From: an uncultured Tenacibaculum sp.
GTDB taxonomy: Bacteria > Bacteroidota > Bacteroidia > Flavobacteriales > Flavobacteriaceae
DNA: 64,000 nucleotides
Assembly: GCF_947502995.1 (NCBI RefSeq)
Contig: NZ_CANNBW010000002.1
Span: forward strand, 62,001 to 126,000
Reading direction: 5' to 3'
Under the pieces are notes generated by a model, which made no database searches, was not told where the DNA came from, and saw only the letters and a list, made by a program, of their open reading frames with translations. This document shows, in pieces, positions 54,214-61,592 of this stretch. Positions within the stretch are counted from its first letter, which is position 1. Every line of letters begins with the position of its first letter. A program made the position numbers and the translations under genes.

Positions 54214-55083
54214 TTATAATTTCGTTCTTTTATAATCGCTGGGTAATTTAATTCCATAAATTTTTTCCATATACCAAAGTGGAGGAAGTCCGTTTTCAAC
54301 TCTTCTTTTATCTACATTTTTAATATCCTTTATAGGAAACTGATCGAATTGACCCCAATAATGACCGTAAATTTGCTTTTTACTATTTCTTATTGAATTT
54401 TCATCTTCAAATCTTGTCCAAAAACTTTTTTCTATGTTACCTTCTAATATTTGTTTGTCGATATAAGGTTTAAAAAAGTTCCAGATGTAGTTATCTTGAT
54501 TATAAGTTCCTCGTTGATGCCATAGAAGTAACCAACCTTTTTTCTGCCAGCCATATTTTTTTGTGATTTCTATTAGTCTATTAATATTTAAAGAATCTAT
54601 TTTAGATATTTCTCTCCAATCACTTTTATTTTTTCGTGCTTTTTGGTCTATAGCAAATAAGCTATCAATTTCTTTATAAATTTCAGGATGTTCTAAATTT
54701 TTGTAAAATTCAGTAATGTAGTTTTCATAGTTATTTTCAATTTCAGTAAATAGTTTTTGATTCCTGAAATTATCAAATTCTTTAAAGTTTAAGAAATATT
54801 CTTTAGATGCGTTTGTTTGATGAATAGAAGCTATAAGAAGTTCTTTAGCTTTATTCATGTTATTTATATTTAATGCAGCGGCTGTAGCATAAAAGTATGT
54901 TGTTACATTTTCTCGAGGTTTTAAATCAATTGCTTTTTGGAAATTTAATAGAGCTGTTTCATACTTTTTATCTATAAAATCAAGCATTGCTTTTTGCTGA
55001 AATTGGTTGTGTTTTTCAAAGCTCTTCTTATTTTGAGAATAGCTTAAAAATGATACCAATAGAAAAATATAAGTAATTTTCAT
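54214..55083 (-). CDS. TPR protein with DUF6624-like C-terminus, secreted
   Basis: A 289-residue protein with a signal peptide (residues 1-16, ending LSYSQ). Residues about 28-110 form tetratricopeptide-like pairs (KYETALLNFQKAIDLKPREN). The C-terminal half has DSLNINRLIEITKKYGWQKKG and GQFDQFPIKDIKNVDKRRVENGLPPL, typical of the DUF6624 family. Function unknown. Confidence 0.75.
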   Translation of the reverse strand: MKITYIFLLVSFLSYSQNKKSFEKHNQFQQKAMLDFIDKKYETALLNFQKAIDLKPRENVTTYFYATAAALNINNMNKAKELLIASIHQTNASKEYFLNFKEFDNFRNQKLFTEIENNYENYITEFYKNLEHPEIYKEIDSLFAIDQKARKNKSDWREISKIDSLNINRLIEITKKYGWQKKGWLLLWHQRGTYNQDNYIWNFFKPYIDKQILEGNIEKSFWTRFEDENSIRNSKKQIYGHYWGQFDQFPIKDIKNVDKRRVENGLPPLWYMEKIYGIKLPSDYKRTKL

Positions 55084-55153
55084 AGTTGTTTTTTTTAGTC
55101 TAGCGGTATTAAATTATTACTATAGTTGTAAAAATGAGTGTTCTCATGTTTGG

Positions 55154-55774
55154 TTACGATTTCAATTCAAAAAATTTAATTAGTAAATTAAAAATTATAT
55201 AAACACATACAAGGCTTTGAGTTATTTTCCACCATTTTTTAGATTTTAAAGACTCATATTTAGGAGCAATTAAAAGAAGAAAAATTAAAAACGGGACTGT
55301 TAAGCCAATTGAAAATCCTAAAGCAGAAATCTTATTCATAGAATTATCCATCATCTGTGTTATCAATATTGGACCAAAACCAGAAAAAGAACCAATAAAA
55401 AGTCTAAAGCTAATACAAGATATACCTAAAACTCTAAATGATTGTATAAAGTAATTAGAATTAATTTTTTCATTTTTTACATAATTTGATGCTAAAACCC
55501 ATATTGCAAATATGAGATAAGGAATATTCATAAGGTAATCAATTCTTTTATCAGTACTAAATTGTTTAATATTTCCTTCTGTAACGAGAACGGGAAAGAA
55601 AAAATTAATTAATAGTATTGTAACTCCACAAAAAATAAAGACATTAAGCTTATGACCGAATTTTTTAACTTCAATTTTTTCAAAGAGAAACAAATTTTGA
55701 GTTAGAATTGGGAATACTATTGGGTTTAAAAAAGTAAATAAACCTGCTTGAAAAGCGATAATAAATAAATTCAT
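55154..55774 (-). CDS. DsbD/CcdA-fold membrane protein lacking the redox cysteines
   Basis: A 206-residue, six-to-seven-helix membrane protein that aligns with the transporter domain of DsbD. AGLFTFLNPIVFPILTQNLF corresponds to GLIAFLTPCVFPLIPLTVSF of DsbD. SFSGFGPILITQ corresponds to SFSCTGPILGS, and GFSIGLTVPFLIFLLL to GFGLALALPFAFFALF. Both catalytic cysteines are replaced (Ile and Gly) while the flanking prolines remain. Thiol transfer should therefore be impossible. It may carry another ligand, or be decaying. Compare the complete DsbD at 3759-5741. Confidence 0.7.
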   Translation of the reverse strand: MNLFIIAFQAGLFTFLNPIVFPILTQNLFLFEKIEVKKFGHKLNVFIFCGVTILLINFFFPVLVTEGNIKQFSTDKRIDYLMNIPYLIFAIWVLASNYVKNEKINSNYFIQSFRVLGISCISFRLFIGSFSGFGPILITQMMDNSMNKISALGFSIGLTVPFLIFLLLIAPKYESLKSKKWWKITQSLVCVYIIFNLLIKFFELKS

Positions 55775-55880
55775 TATAATTTATTGGAGTTTCTATTTTT
55801 ATTAATTTATTGAAGTATGTAGTTGAAATAAGACTGAATCTTTTTTAGTAGCATATCCTTTAAGATTTTTCAATTTTTGA

Positions 55881-55897
55881 TGTAAAGTTAATTAAAA
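55881..55897. repeat. 17-bp intergenic repeat, copy 2
   Basis: TGTAAAGTTAATTAAAA, identical to the copies at 52966 and 60700, preceded by TTTTTGA. Located 107 bp upstream of the minus-strand membrane protein start. Confidence 0.8.
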
Positions 55898-55915
55898 TGA
55901 TACATCTGTAAAGGA

Positions 55916-56410
55916 TTAATTAATCTTGTCATGAATAGGTTTAGTCTTCCCTTTTAATATTTCCAGATATTGATTTTCATTTAGATTGAATTTAGCAATT
56001 TTCCAAATCGTTTTTCTATATATGAAGTCAATCCAAAGTTCTTGTTTTTTATCTATTCTAATGGTTAGTATGTCTTTATCATAGAATTCAATTTCTTTAT
56101 CAAAACAGTTTTCGTTGTTTAATTGTTTTAAAATAAAAGCAATAATGTCTTTATGATTTTCTAAACTTGAGGTAATTTCTTCATTCTCTATAAAATTTAT
56201 TTTTTGAGTTATGTCCTTTTTGTATTCTTGAAACTCGATAGAGTTAGAGTTTTCGAAATTTTGAGGCAGAATACGTTGTCCAACTATAGTTATTAATTCA
56301 TCACTGTTTTTTTGAGGATTACGTCTTCTTAAGATCCAGTCTATTTTATCAGTTGACATTTTATCTTTTACGCAAGTACAGAGTAAAAAATTATTTTTGA
56401 GTTTACACAT
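55916..56410 (-). CDS. Cysteine-headed orphan family protein (paralogue of the 43953 gene)
   Basis: A 164-residue cytoplasmic protein beginning MCKLKNNFLLCTC, the same M-C-x8-C-x-C head as the protein at 43953-44417. Both also share an N-x-x-x-CFD patch before a D-x-L-x-I strand, and an ILKGKTK-like end. Function unknown. Divergence is high, so they are old paralogues or independent arrivals of the same family. Confidence 0.55.
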   Translation of the reverse strand: MCKLKNNFLLCTCVKDKMSTDKIDWILRRRNPQKNSDELITIVGQRILPQNFENSNSIEFQEYKKDITQKINFIENEEITSSLENHKDIIAFILKQLNNENCFDKEIEFYDKDILTIRIDKKQELWIDFIYRKTIWKIAKFNLNENQYLEILKGKTKPIHDKIN

Positions 56411-56515
56411 AACAATTTGTATAACTTAAACATAGGCATATTTTGATTAAATTTTTAACCTCTATGTTTTCTTATCTATTATTGTGTTTTTGATATTTTG
56501 AGATTTGTAAATTTA

Positions 56516-56530
56516 CAAGCAATTAATTAT
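56516..56530. repeat. Copy of CAAGCAATTAAyTAT repeat end
   Basis: CAAGCAATTAATTAT differs in one base from CAAGCAATTAACTAT at 60764-60778, the right arm of the long inverted repeat there. Its surrounding spacer (56411-56538) starts with AACAATTTGTATAAC, a loose inverted partner of the right end. Confidence 0.5.
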
Positions 56531-56538
56531 TCGTTATC

Positions 56539-57258
56539 TTATTTTACTTCTTCTTTTAATAATTCTTTTATCAAGTCTTCAAGATATCCTTCATATTTTA
56601 CTTCAGACTCCATACTTATTCTATTATTATTTAAATTAGGATATATTTTCATTTTATTATCACCTAAGAAAACTATTCTTATTTGCGGTTCATCTTCATG
56701 AATACCTTGTCTTCTTGCTCTTGATAAAATTAAAACAGATAATTGTGAACCTATTCGCAATGATTCATGAAGATTAAAGCTTCTCATTTCTTTAACTAAC
56801 TTTAATTCGTCTTTAATCTCTTCATAATATTCAATTGAAAGACTTTTAGCACGACTATTTTCGAGTATATCCCAACTTTCTATAAATTCACCTTTAATGC
56901 CTTCTCCTTTTTCATAGTATTCAGCAAGTTTATTGAGTTTTATTTCAGGAAACTGAGTTTGTATTTCTGAAGGTTTAGTTTTATTTAAGACCCAACTTTT
57001 TATTATTTTAACTTGCCTTTTTACATTATTACTTGATATTTGAAAAAGAGGACAATCATCCCATTCGAATTCATATTTAGGAGTTTCACTACTAAAATGA
57101 TATGGATATATTCTACAACCTCTTTCTTCATCTTTGAGTTCAATATGGTCTTCAAAATTAAAATCAGGAATAATGTTTATTTTATTGCTATCTATTTTAC
57201 ATAATTCATCACAATTATTTGAGATTTCTCGTTGCAATTCTTTTAATTCTTTACTCAT
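56539..57258 (-). CDS. Hypothetical protein
   Basis: A 239-residue soluble, acidic protein with no signal peptide. LQREISNNCDELCKID near the start has two cysteines. FEDHIELKDEERGCRIYPYH and the last third SRARRQGIHEDEPQIRIVFLGD (beta) are the clearest parts. No family recognised. Its upstream spacer holds the TATAACG...TGTTATC element. Confidence 0.5.
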   Translation of the reverse strand: MSKELKELQREISNNCDELCKIDSNKINIIPDFNFEDHIELKDEERGCRIYPYHFSSETPKYEFEWDDCPLFQISSNNVKRQVKIIKSWVLNKTKPSEIQTQFPEIKLNKLAEYYEKGEGIKGEFIESWDILENSRAKSLSIEYYEEIKDELKLVKEMRSFNLHESLRIGSQLSVLILSRARRQGIHEDEPQIRIVFLGDNKMKIYPNLNNNRISMESEVKYEGYLEDLIKELLKEEVK

Positions 57259-57276
57259 TTTAATTTTTTAATTAGG

Positions 57277-57340
57277 TATAACGTTTCTTATAACAAGCGC
57301 AGCCTATCGAGAGGTGACTATGATTTCATATAAAGTGTTA
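57277..57340. repeat. Candidate cassette-junction element (imperfect ends TATAACG...TGTTA)
   Basis: A 64-bp spacer section with loose terminal complementarity (TATAACG at 57277-57283, TGTTA at 57336-57340). An interior CTATCGAGAGGTGACTA segment resembles, in opposite orientation, CTATCGAAAGTCGCAGA of the element at 58420-58485. More GC-rich than its surroundings. Function unproven. Confidence 0.35.
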
Positions 57341-57352
57341 TCTACTTTTTAT

Positions 57353-58396
57353 TTATCTTTTGGCTAATTTATATTTTAATTTAGTTTTTGTTGGAGTAGT
57401 TGTTTTATGTTTAAATATTTTCCAAATTTTGGGGAAGTTCTCTTCTAAATTTTCTTCTTTCCATTGTTTTCCAGTCAATTTTTGTTTTTTAACTCTTACA
57501 GGTGACATTAATTCACCAGTTTTATTTTCATAAGCGTTTTCCGCAAGTGAAAACATTTCTTGGAGTTGAGGATCTTCGTCAAAATGTCTCTTCAATTCTT
57601 TTACGTTGATGTTTCTAATGTCTTCAAATGTTTCTTTTCCTTTTGAGATAACCCAAGCTTTGAAGTAGTCAAAAGCATCATCTCCACAACCAGACCTAAC
57701 AATGTAAGCCAAAGCCCAAATTTCTCTATGATTTAATTCGTTGTATTTGCTTAAAAAAGTCCTTTCAAATCTTTTTATTTCAGTTGGTTTAAACTCTTCT
57801 AATTGATTTGATAAATTTTCTATGAAATCAAATTTGTCTTCTGACTTTTCTCGATTTAGTTGTATTAACTCCCAAAATACATTTTCATCAATCTTTCTTT
57901 TGTCGATTGTCTTTTTGGGTTTAGGTTTTTCTAATTTTTCAACTGTTTTTATTAACTCATTAGTCTTTTCAATTTCTTTTTGAGTTCCAAGTTCGATAAG
58001 TCCTTTTTTGAACCTATATAAACCTTTTAAAGTTAGTTTTTGACATTCAATAGTCTTTTTACTTCCATCCCAATATTTGTTTTTTACACCAAACTTTTTG
58101 TTCCAATTCCACAAACTTGAAAAACGATGTCTTAAGATTCCTTTCCAAAACTTAATAAATTCCTTTTCCAGTTTGTTTTCGATTAAATGCTTTTCAAGTG
58201 GTTCAAAAAAATCGTCCCATTGTCCAGAATCCCAATTTTCGTGTATGAATGTAATTAGTTCAGAATACCTTTTGTCTTTTATCCAAATATCCCTTAAGTC
58301 TGCAAAAGTTTTCTCATAATGTTGGTCAGGAAAATTATTTATCCTTCTCCACTCATTTAAGTCTCCTGATTCATCTAAAAATTTTCCGTAGCTCAA
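57353..58396 (-). CDS. DUF4240 domain-containing protein
   Basis: A 347-residue cytoplasmic protein. The C-terminal domain FWELIQLNREKSEDKFDFIE, then IWALAYIVRSGCGDDAFDYF and KAWVISKGKETFE, matches DUF4240 (about residues 187-300). The N-terminal part FEPLEKHLIENKLEKEFIKFW is helical and unassigned. Function of DUF4240 is unknown; it is common in accessory regions of diverse bacteria. Confidence 0.8.
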   Translation of the reverse strand: MSYGKFLDESGDLNEWRRINNFPDQHYEKTFADLRDIWIKDKRYSELITFIHENWDSGQWDDFFEPLEKHLIENKLEKEFIKFWKGILRHRFSSLWNWNKKFGVKNKYWDGSKKTIECQKLTLKGLYRFKKGLIELGTQKEIEKTNELIKTVEKLEKPKPKKTIDKRKIDENVFWELIQLNREKSEDKFDFIENLSNQLEEFKPTEIKRFERTFLSKYNELNHREIWALAYIVRSGCGDDAFDYFKAWVISKGKETFEDIRNINVKELKRHFDEDPQLQEMFSLAENAYENKTGELMSPVRVKKQKLTGKQWKEENLEENFPKIWKIFKHKTTTPTKTKLKYKLAKR

Positions 58397-58419
58397 TTTA
58401 ATTTTGTTTTAATTGCTTC

Positions 58420-58485
58420 TAACGATTAATATAAACGTCTGTGCATATTGGAAGTCTGCGACTTTCGATAGAGCTCAAGGCGTTA
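58420..58485. repeat. Candidate cassette-junction element (TAACG...CGTTA ends)
   Basis: TAACG at 58420-58424 and CGTTA at 58481-58485 are perfect inverted ends of a 66-bp, relatively GC-rich segment with AAGTCTGCGACTTT near its middle. A related CTATCGA core occurs at 57277-57340 on the other strand. Size and inverted ends are attC-like, but the consensus is not met. Confidence 0.4.
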
Positions 58486-58608
58486 CATCTTATTATGTTT
58501 AATTATAAGTTAAAGTACTAAAATTTGTAACATAGAACTATCAAAAGGAAAACTAACTCTGTCTAAAACACTAAAAGAGTATTGCGTTTGCATAGTGTTG
58601 GTAAATGT

Positions 58609-59514
58609 TTAACAGGCAGGACTTAAATATTGTGACTCCTTGATGAATTTTAAAAAAGACATTTGTTTTGGTTTTCCAGTCTTATCTTTTATTTCGAATC
58701 TTCCTAAAATCCGATTCCATGAAAAAATTATCTCTGTATATTGTAAAGACATGTATGCATTATATACTCTTTTGATGTAAGATAATTTTGTTATTAATTC
58801 TTTTTCGGATTTAAATGCTTTATCTATTCCAATTTGAGGTAAAATTTTATTTTTTATGTTTTGAGGCAAGTCATTTATTTTTTTATCCATAATTAGTTGA
58901 ATTTGATAATCATTTTTTAAATGTTTAATGATTTTCCATTCAATTGAAGATAACGACCAATAAATTTTTTTTGAGTTTTTTGTGTTATAAGATATTCCAA
59001 TTTTTCCTATACCAACTTGGCCCAAAGGAAATAGTTTCAATTTTACTTTTGTATCTGTACCAATCCTTGGTATTTTCATTTTTAAATGAAAATAATTTAA
59101 TGTGTCCATTTGTGCAGTGGAATTAAATTCTTTTAAACTAAAGTGTTTAGGTAAAATATCTATCAAATTTTCGTTTGTGTAGATTCCAAAAGAATTTGAA
59201 CAAGGCCATGATTCATATTTTAATAAAGTATAGTTTCCATTTGTTTTTCGGTATGCTCCAATTTCATTTAAACAAGAACAACCACATGTTGGCCATTCAC
59301 CTTCAATAAATAAATAACCATTTCTAGAGTCATCAATACAAGTTTTACAATAGTCTTTTAGGTTTTTATGTTTCTTATCAAAAGATTCTTCATAACCATC
59401 TATTATTGCTTTGTTACAAGGATTTGCAAAATTCCAAAGTTGTTGTTTTAAGTTTTGAGAAAAGGCTAAACTTAAAGTTAATATAAATATTGAAGTTAAA
59501 ATTGTTTTATTCAT
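58609..59514 (-). CDS. Hypothetical secreted protein, cysteine-rich
   Basis: A 301-residue protein with a signal peptide (residues 1-19, ending LAFSQ). It has nine cysteines in the mature part, clustered in DYCKTCID (CxxC), WPTCGCSCLNE (C-x-C-x-C) and SWPCSN. The second half is Lys/Ile-rich beta structure. No family recognised. The paired cysteines suggest disulfides in an exported protein. Confidence 0.5.
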   Translation of the reverse strand: MNKTILTSIFILTLSLAFSQNLKQQLWNFANPCNKAIIDGYEESFDKKHKNLKDYCKTCIDDSRNGYLFIEGEWPTCGCSCLNEIGAYRKTNGNYTLLKYESWPCSNSFGIYTNENLIDILPKHFSLKEFNSTAQMDTLNYFHLKMKIPRIGTDTKVKLKLFPLGQVGIGKIGISYNTKNSKKIYWSLSSIEWKIIKHLKNDYQIQLIMDKKINDLPQNIKNKILPQIGIDKAFKSEKELITKLSYIKRVYNAYMSLQYTEIIFSWNRILGRFEIKDKTGKPKQMSFLKFIKESQYLSPAC

Positions 59515-59529
59515 TGTAATTAATCTCTA

Positions 59530-59961
59530 CTAACGGTAAAATTTTGTTATTGAAAAATCTTTAAAAATTCCTTTTGAGTAATCTCTTGAGTATAAATATT
59601 CCTTAAAACTGCCTTCATTTTGTTTTCCATTACTCAGATAATAACTAATGAAATGACTTGGTCTGAATTCAAATCCATTTTTTTCAATTTTACAAGTATA
59701 GAAGTTCATTGCGCTATTTTTTAAATAATATTCTCCTTTCCAATTAGCATTCAAAAGTTGACATATTGTTTCTCCAATGTATGCTGTTAATTCTGATTCT
59801 AATTTAGCTGATTCAATCCAATTCTGTGGAATTTCTTTTTCCAGTATATTATCTATTTCGTTTTCTAAACTTTCAATACTAAAATCTAAAACATAGCCTT
59901 TTTGATTATATTTTTCACTTACAATTTTAGCAACTTTTTTAGGATTATCTTGTTTGTGCAT
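59530..59961 (-). CDS. Hypothetical protein
   Basis: A 143-residue soluble protein. SLENEIDNILEKEIPQNWIE (helix), LTAYIGETICQLLNANWKGEY and FEFRPSHFISYYLSNGKQNEGSF give a conserved-looking pattern. I recall a small family of this type in Bacteroidota but cannot name it. Resemblance to immunity-type proteins is only an impression. Confidence 0.5.
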   Translation of the reverse strand: MHKQDNPKKVAKIVSEKYNQKGYVLDFSIESLENEIDNILEKEIPQNWIESAKLESELTAYIGETICQLLNANWKGEYYLKNSAMNFYTCKIEKNGFEFRPSHFISYYLSNGKQNEGSFKEYLYSRDYSKGIFKDFSITKFYR

Positions 59962-60168
59962 TTTTTGTTTTCATTGTGTAGAGCGATTTTGGCTAAGCTG
60001 CATTTTAATATAGTTTAGGTGTTGTTGTGCCTAGTTTTTACATTCAGTTTTATTTTTTGATCGTTTTTCAAATTCTTTATTTGAAACTCTAAATACCTGC
60101 TAAATGAAATTAGCTTATCTTTCTAATAGAGGAAATCTCTAGCAATGTTGTTGCTAACTATATTCAAT

Positions 60169-60636
60169 TTATAATATAGATTGTTTTGTCTTTCCAAACG
60201 AAATTTCTTCTTTATTTCCGTTAAAAATTATATACTTAATATTCTTTTCTTTAGGAACAATAAAATTTAGCCAAATTTTCTTAGATTCATTAGGAAGAAA
60301 TTTAGTGCTTTTCGTTACAGTTCCTGCTAACTGAATTCCACTAACGATTTTCCATAAAGGGTATCTATCAAATATTCCTTCATCACTTCCAATTTCAAAG
60401 TTCCAAAAATTTACCTCTCTATCGTAACTAGTCAAGTTTTTCATCTCGATTTTTATAGTTACATATTTTTCATTCTCACTTCTAATAAAGTAAGGTTGAG
60501 TAGGAGGCTCAGAATATTTGATTAATGTAAATGACAAGTCATCATTTAATTTATAATTTTTTGAAACTATTTGCTTAACAGGGTAGCAAGCGTATAATAC
60601 GGTAATTAAAAAGGTGAAAATGATAGTCTTTTTCAT
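60169..60636 (-). CDS. Hypothetical lipoprotein (DUF4352-like beta-sandwich)
   Basis: A 155-residue protein with a lipobox-like LITVLYACYPV (Cys17). YVTIKIEMKNLTSYDREVNFWNFEI is the strand pattern of DUF4352-type telokin-like domains, which often bind other exported proteins. Tentative. The inverted repeat at 60664-60790 lies just upstream of its start. Confidence 0.55.
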   Translation of the reverse strand: MKKTIIFTFLITVLYACYPVKQIVSKNYKLNDDLSFTLIKYSEPPTQPYFIRSENEKYVTIKIEMKNLTSYDREVNFWNFEIGSDEGIFDRYPLWKIVSGIQLAGTVTKSTKFLPNESKKIWLNFIVPKEKNIKYIIFNGNKEEISFGKTKQSIL

Positions 60637-60663
60637 AATTATTTAAATTTATTGTTTTTGTTA

Positions 60664-60790
60664 CCAACGTTTTGTGTATTGTTATTTGCGATTTTTGTTT
60701 GTAAAGTTAATTAAAAGTGATGAACTTTTGGTGCTGTCAGATTTAGGCCGAAGGATAAATTCGCAAGCAATTAACTATACATTTTGTTAG
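60664..60790. repeat. Long imperfect inverted repeat (127 bp)
   Basis: Left arm 60664-60691 starts CCAACGTTTTGTGTATTG and ends TTTGCGA. Right arm 60761-60790 starts TCGCAAGCAATTAACTATAC and ends TTTTGTTAG. The arms match end to end with a few mismatches. The middle contains copy 3 of the 17-bp repeat. It ends 2 bp before the stop of the remnant gene at 60793. Confidence 0.7.
60700..60716. repeat. 17-bp intergenic repeat, copy 3
   Basis: TGTAAAGTTAATTAAAA, identical to copies at 52966 and 55881; preceded by TTTGCGATTTTTGTT, as at 52951. It lies inside the long inverted repeat. Confidence 0.8.
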
Positions 60791-60792
60791 TG

Positions 60793-61272
60793 TTAGTTTT
60801 TACTGTTTTTATATTCAATTCTAATTAGATAATCAGGTTCTTTTGGTATTAGTCCTTTTTCTAAAAAATCTGAATACTCATTACTTGAAATAATGATACA
60901 ATTAACTATTTGATCAGCTGCAGGTAAAGTAAAAATTTTCTTTCTAGAAAAAACTTTTAGAATTGAATTTATCTCATTAAGATATTCGCTATCAATCCAA
61001 TCTCCGTTTTCTCTTTTATCAAATGTGAAGTTTTTATATACGTTATCAATCTTAATATTCAGTTTAATTAAATTATCTTCATTTTTTCCAAAACCACTTA
61101 TCTCTACTGGTACATTAAGTAACTGAAATAATTTTTCTGTTAATTTTTTATAGTCATTATAATTCCAAAAACCTTCGGCATCAAAAAAAACGTCATCTAA
61201 AGCTAAACATAAATAATCGTTATCTAAATCATTAATTGTTTTTAAAATATATTCTTTTCTTGATTGAGTTTT
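60793..61272 (-). pseudogene. 5'-truncated gene, hypothetical protein (no start codon)
   Basis: An open frame of 159 codons between stops, ending at TAA 60793-60795. It contains no ATG anywhere and no GTG or TTG near its 5' end. The reading LCLALDDVFFDAEGFWNYND then YKKLTEKLFQLLNVPVEISGF looks like a real, well-coded soluble protein with the same codon use as its neighbours. The upstream in-frame TGA (61273-61275) lies 11 bp before the inverted repeat at 61286. So the gene's 5' end seems lost at the element junction. A non-standard start is the alternative. Confidence 0.6.
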
Positions 61273-61285
61273 TCAAATGGTTGGC

Positions 61286-61410
61286 AACGGTATCGTATAA
61301 CCGTCAGTTACGGTTTAATATGCGTTAATTTTCGTTTTAGCACAGGCTTTAGCAATTCCGAGTGGATTCTGACGTAGTCGAATCCACCGTAATTGCGGTT
61401 ATACATTGTT
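61286..61410. repeat. Long imperfect inverted repeat with an inner hairpin
   Basis: Outer arms: 61286-61302 (AACGGTATCGTATAACC) with 61397-61410 (GGTTATACATTGTT). Inner hairpin: 61352-61369 (starts GCAATTCCG) with 61380-61396 (ends GTAATTGC), perfect 8-bp core GTGGATTC/GAATCCAC, one mismatch, one bulged base and a 10-nt loop. It could form a cruciform, and its bulged-stem form recalls folded attC sites. Confidence 0.7.
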
Positions 61411-61482
61411 ATATAGTATTATCTCTCATTTTTATCAAATTGCTTTTAAACCCTTTATTTATAAAGGTTTTGTGTTTTTAGA

Positions 61483-61545
61483 TAATGCAAATTAATGCAA
61501 TAAAATGCTACTAAATGTTAGGTTTGTTGTACCCTTTGTTGTACC
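61483..61545 (+). repeat. Tandem direct repeats before the recombinase gene (candidate arm sites)
   Basis: TAATGCAA at 61483-61490 and 61493-61500; TTTGTTGTACC at 61523-61533 and 61535-61545 (12-bp period). Short direct repeats next to an int gene are typical binding sites for the N-terminal Arm-DNA-binding domain of such recombinases. Confidence 0.6.
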
Positions 61546-61592
61546 TTAGTAACACGTTGCGCCCAATTGCACAGCTTAAAAACCAGAGTTTT

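Larger units (their letters stand above)
61276..61592. other. Intergenic stretch between the remnant gene and the recombinase gene
   Basis: A 317-bp gap without a gene on either strand. It holds the inverted repeat at 61286-61410, a hairpin with one bulged base at 61448-61470 (AAACCCTTTAT / ATAAAGGTTT), and the direct repeats before the recombinase (61483-61545). A more GC-rich part around 61286-61410 contrasts with the AT-rich rest. Confidence 0.6.

Noticed and set aside
57277..61410. Calling the spacers true attC sites
   Set aside because: The R' consensus GTTRRRY and the complementary RYYYAAC are not met, and there is no intI; only attC-like features can be claimed.
61515..61592. Upstream ATG of the recombinase gene
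   Set aside because: It would translate through the tandem direct repeats and give an atypical N-terminus; the ATG at 61593 directly precedes the arm-binding domain.
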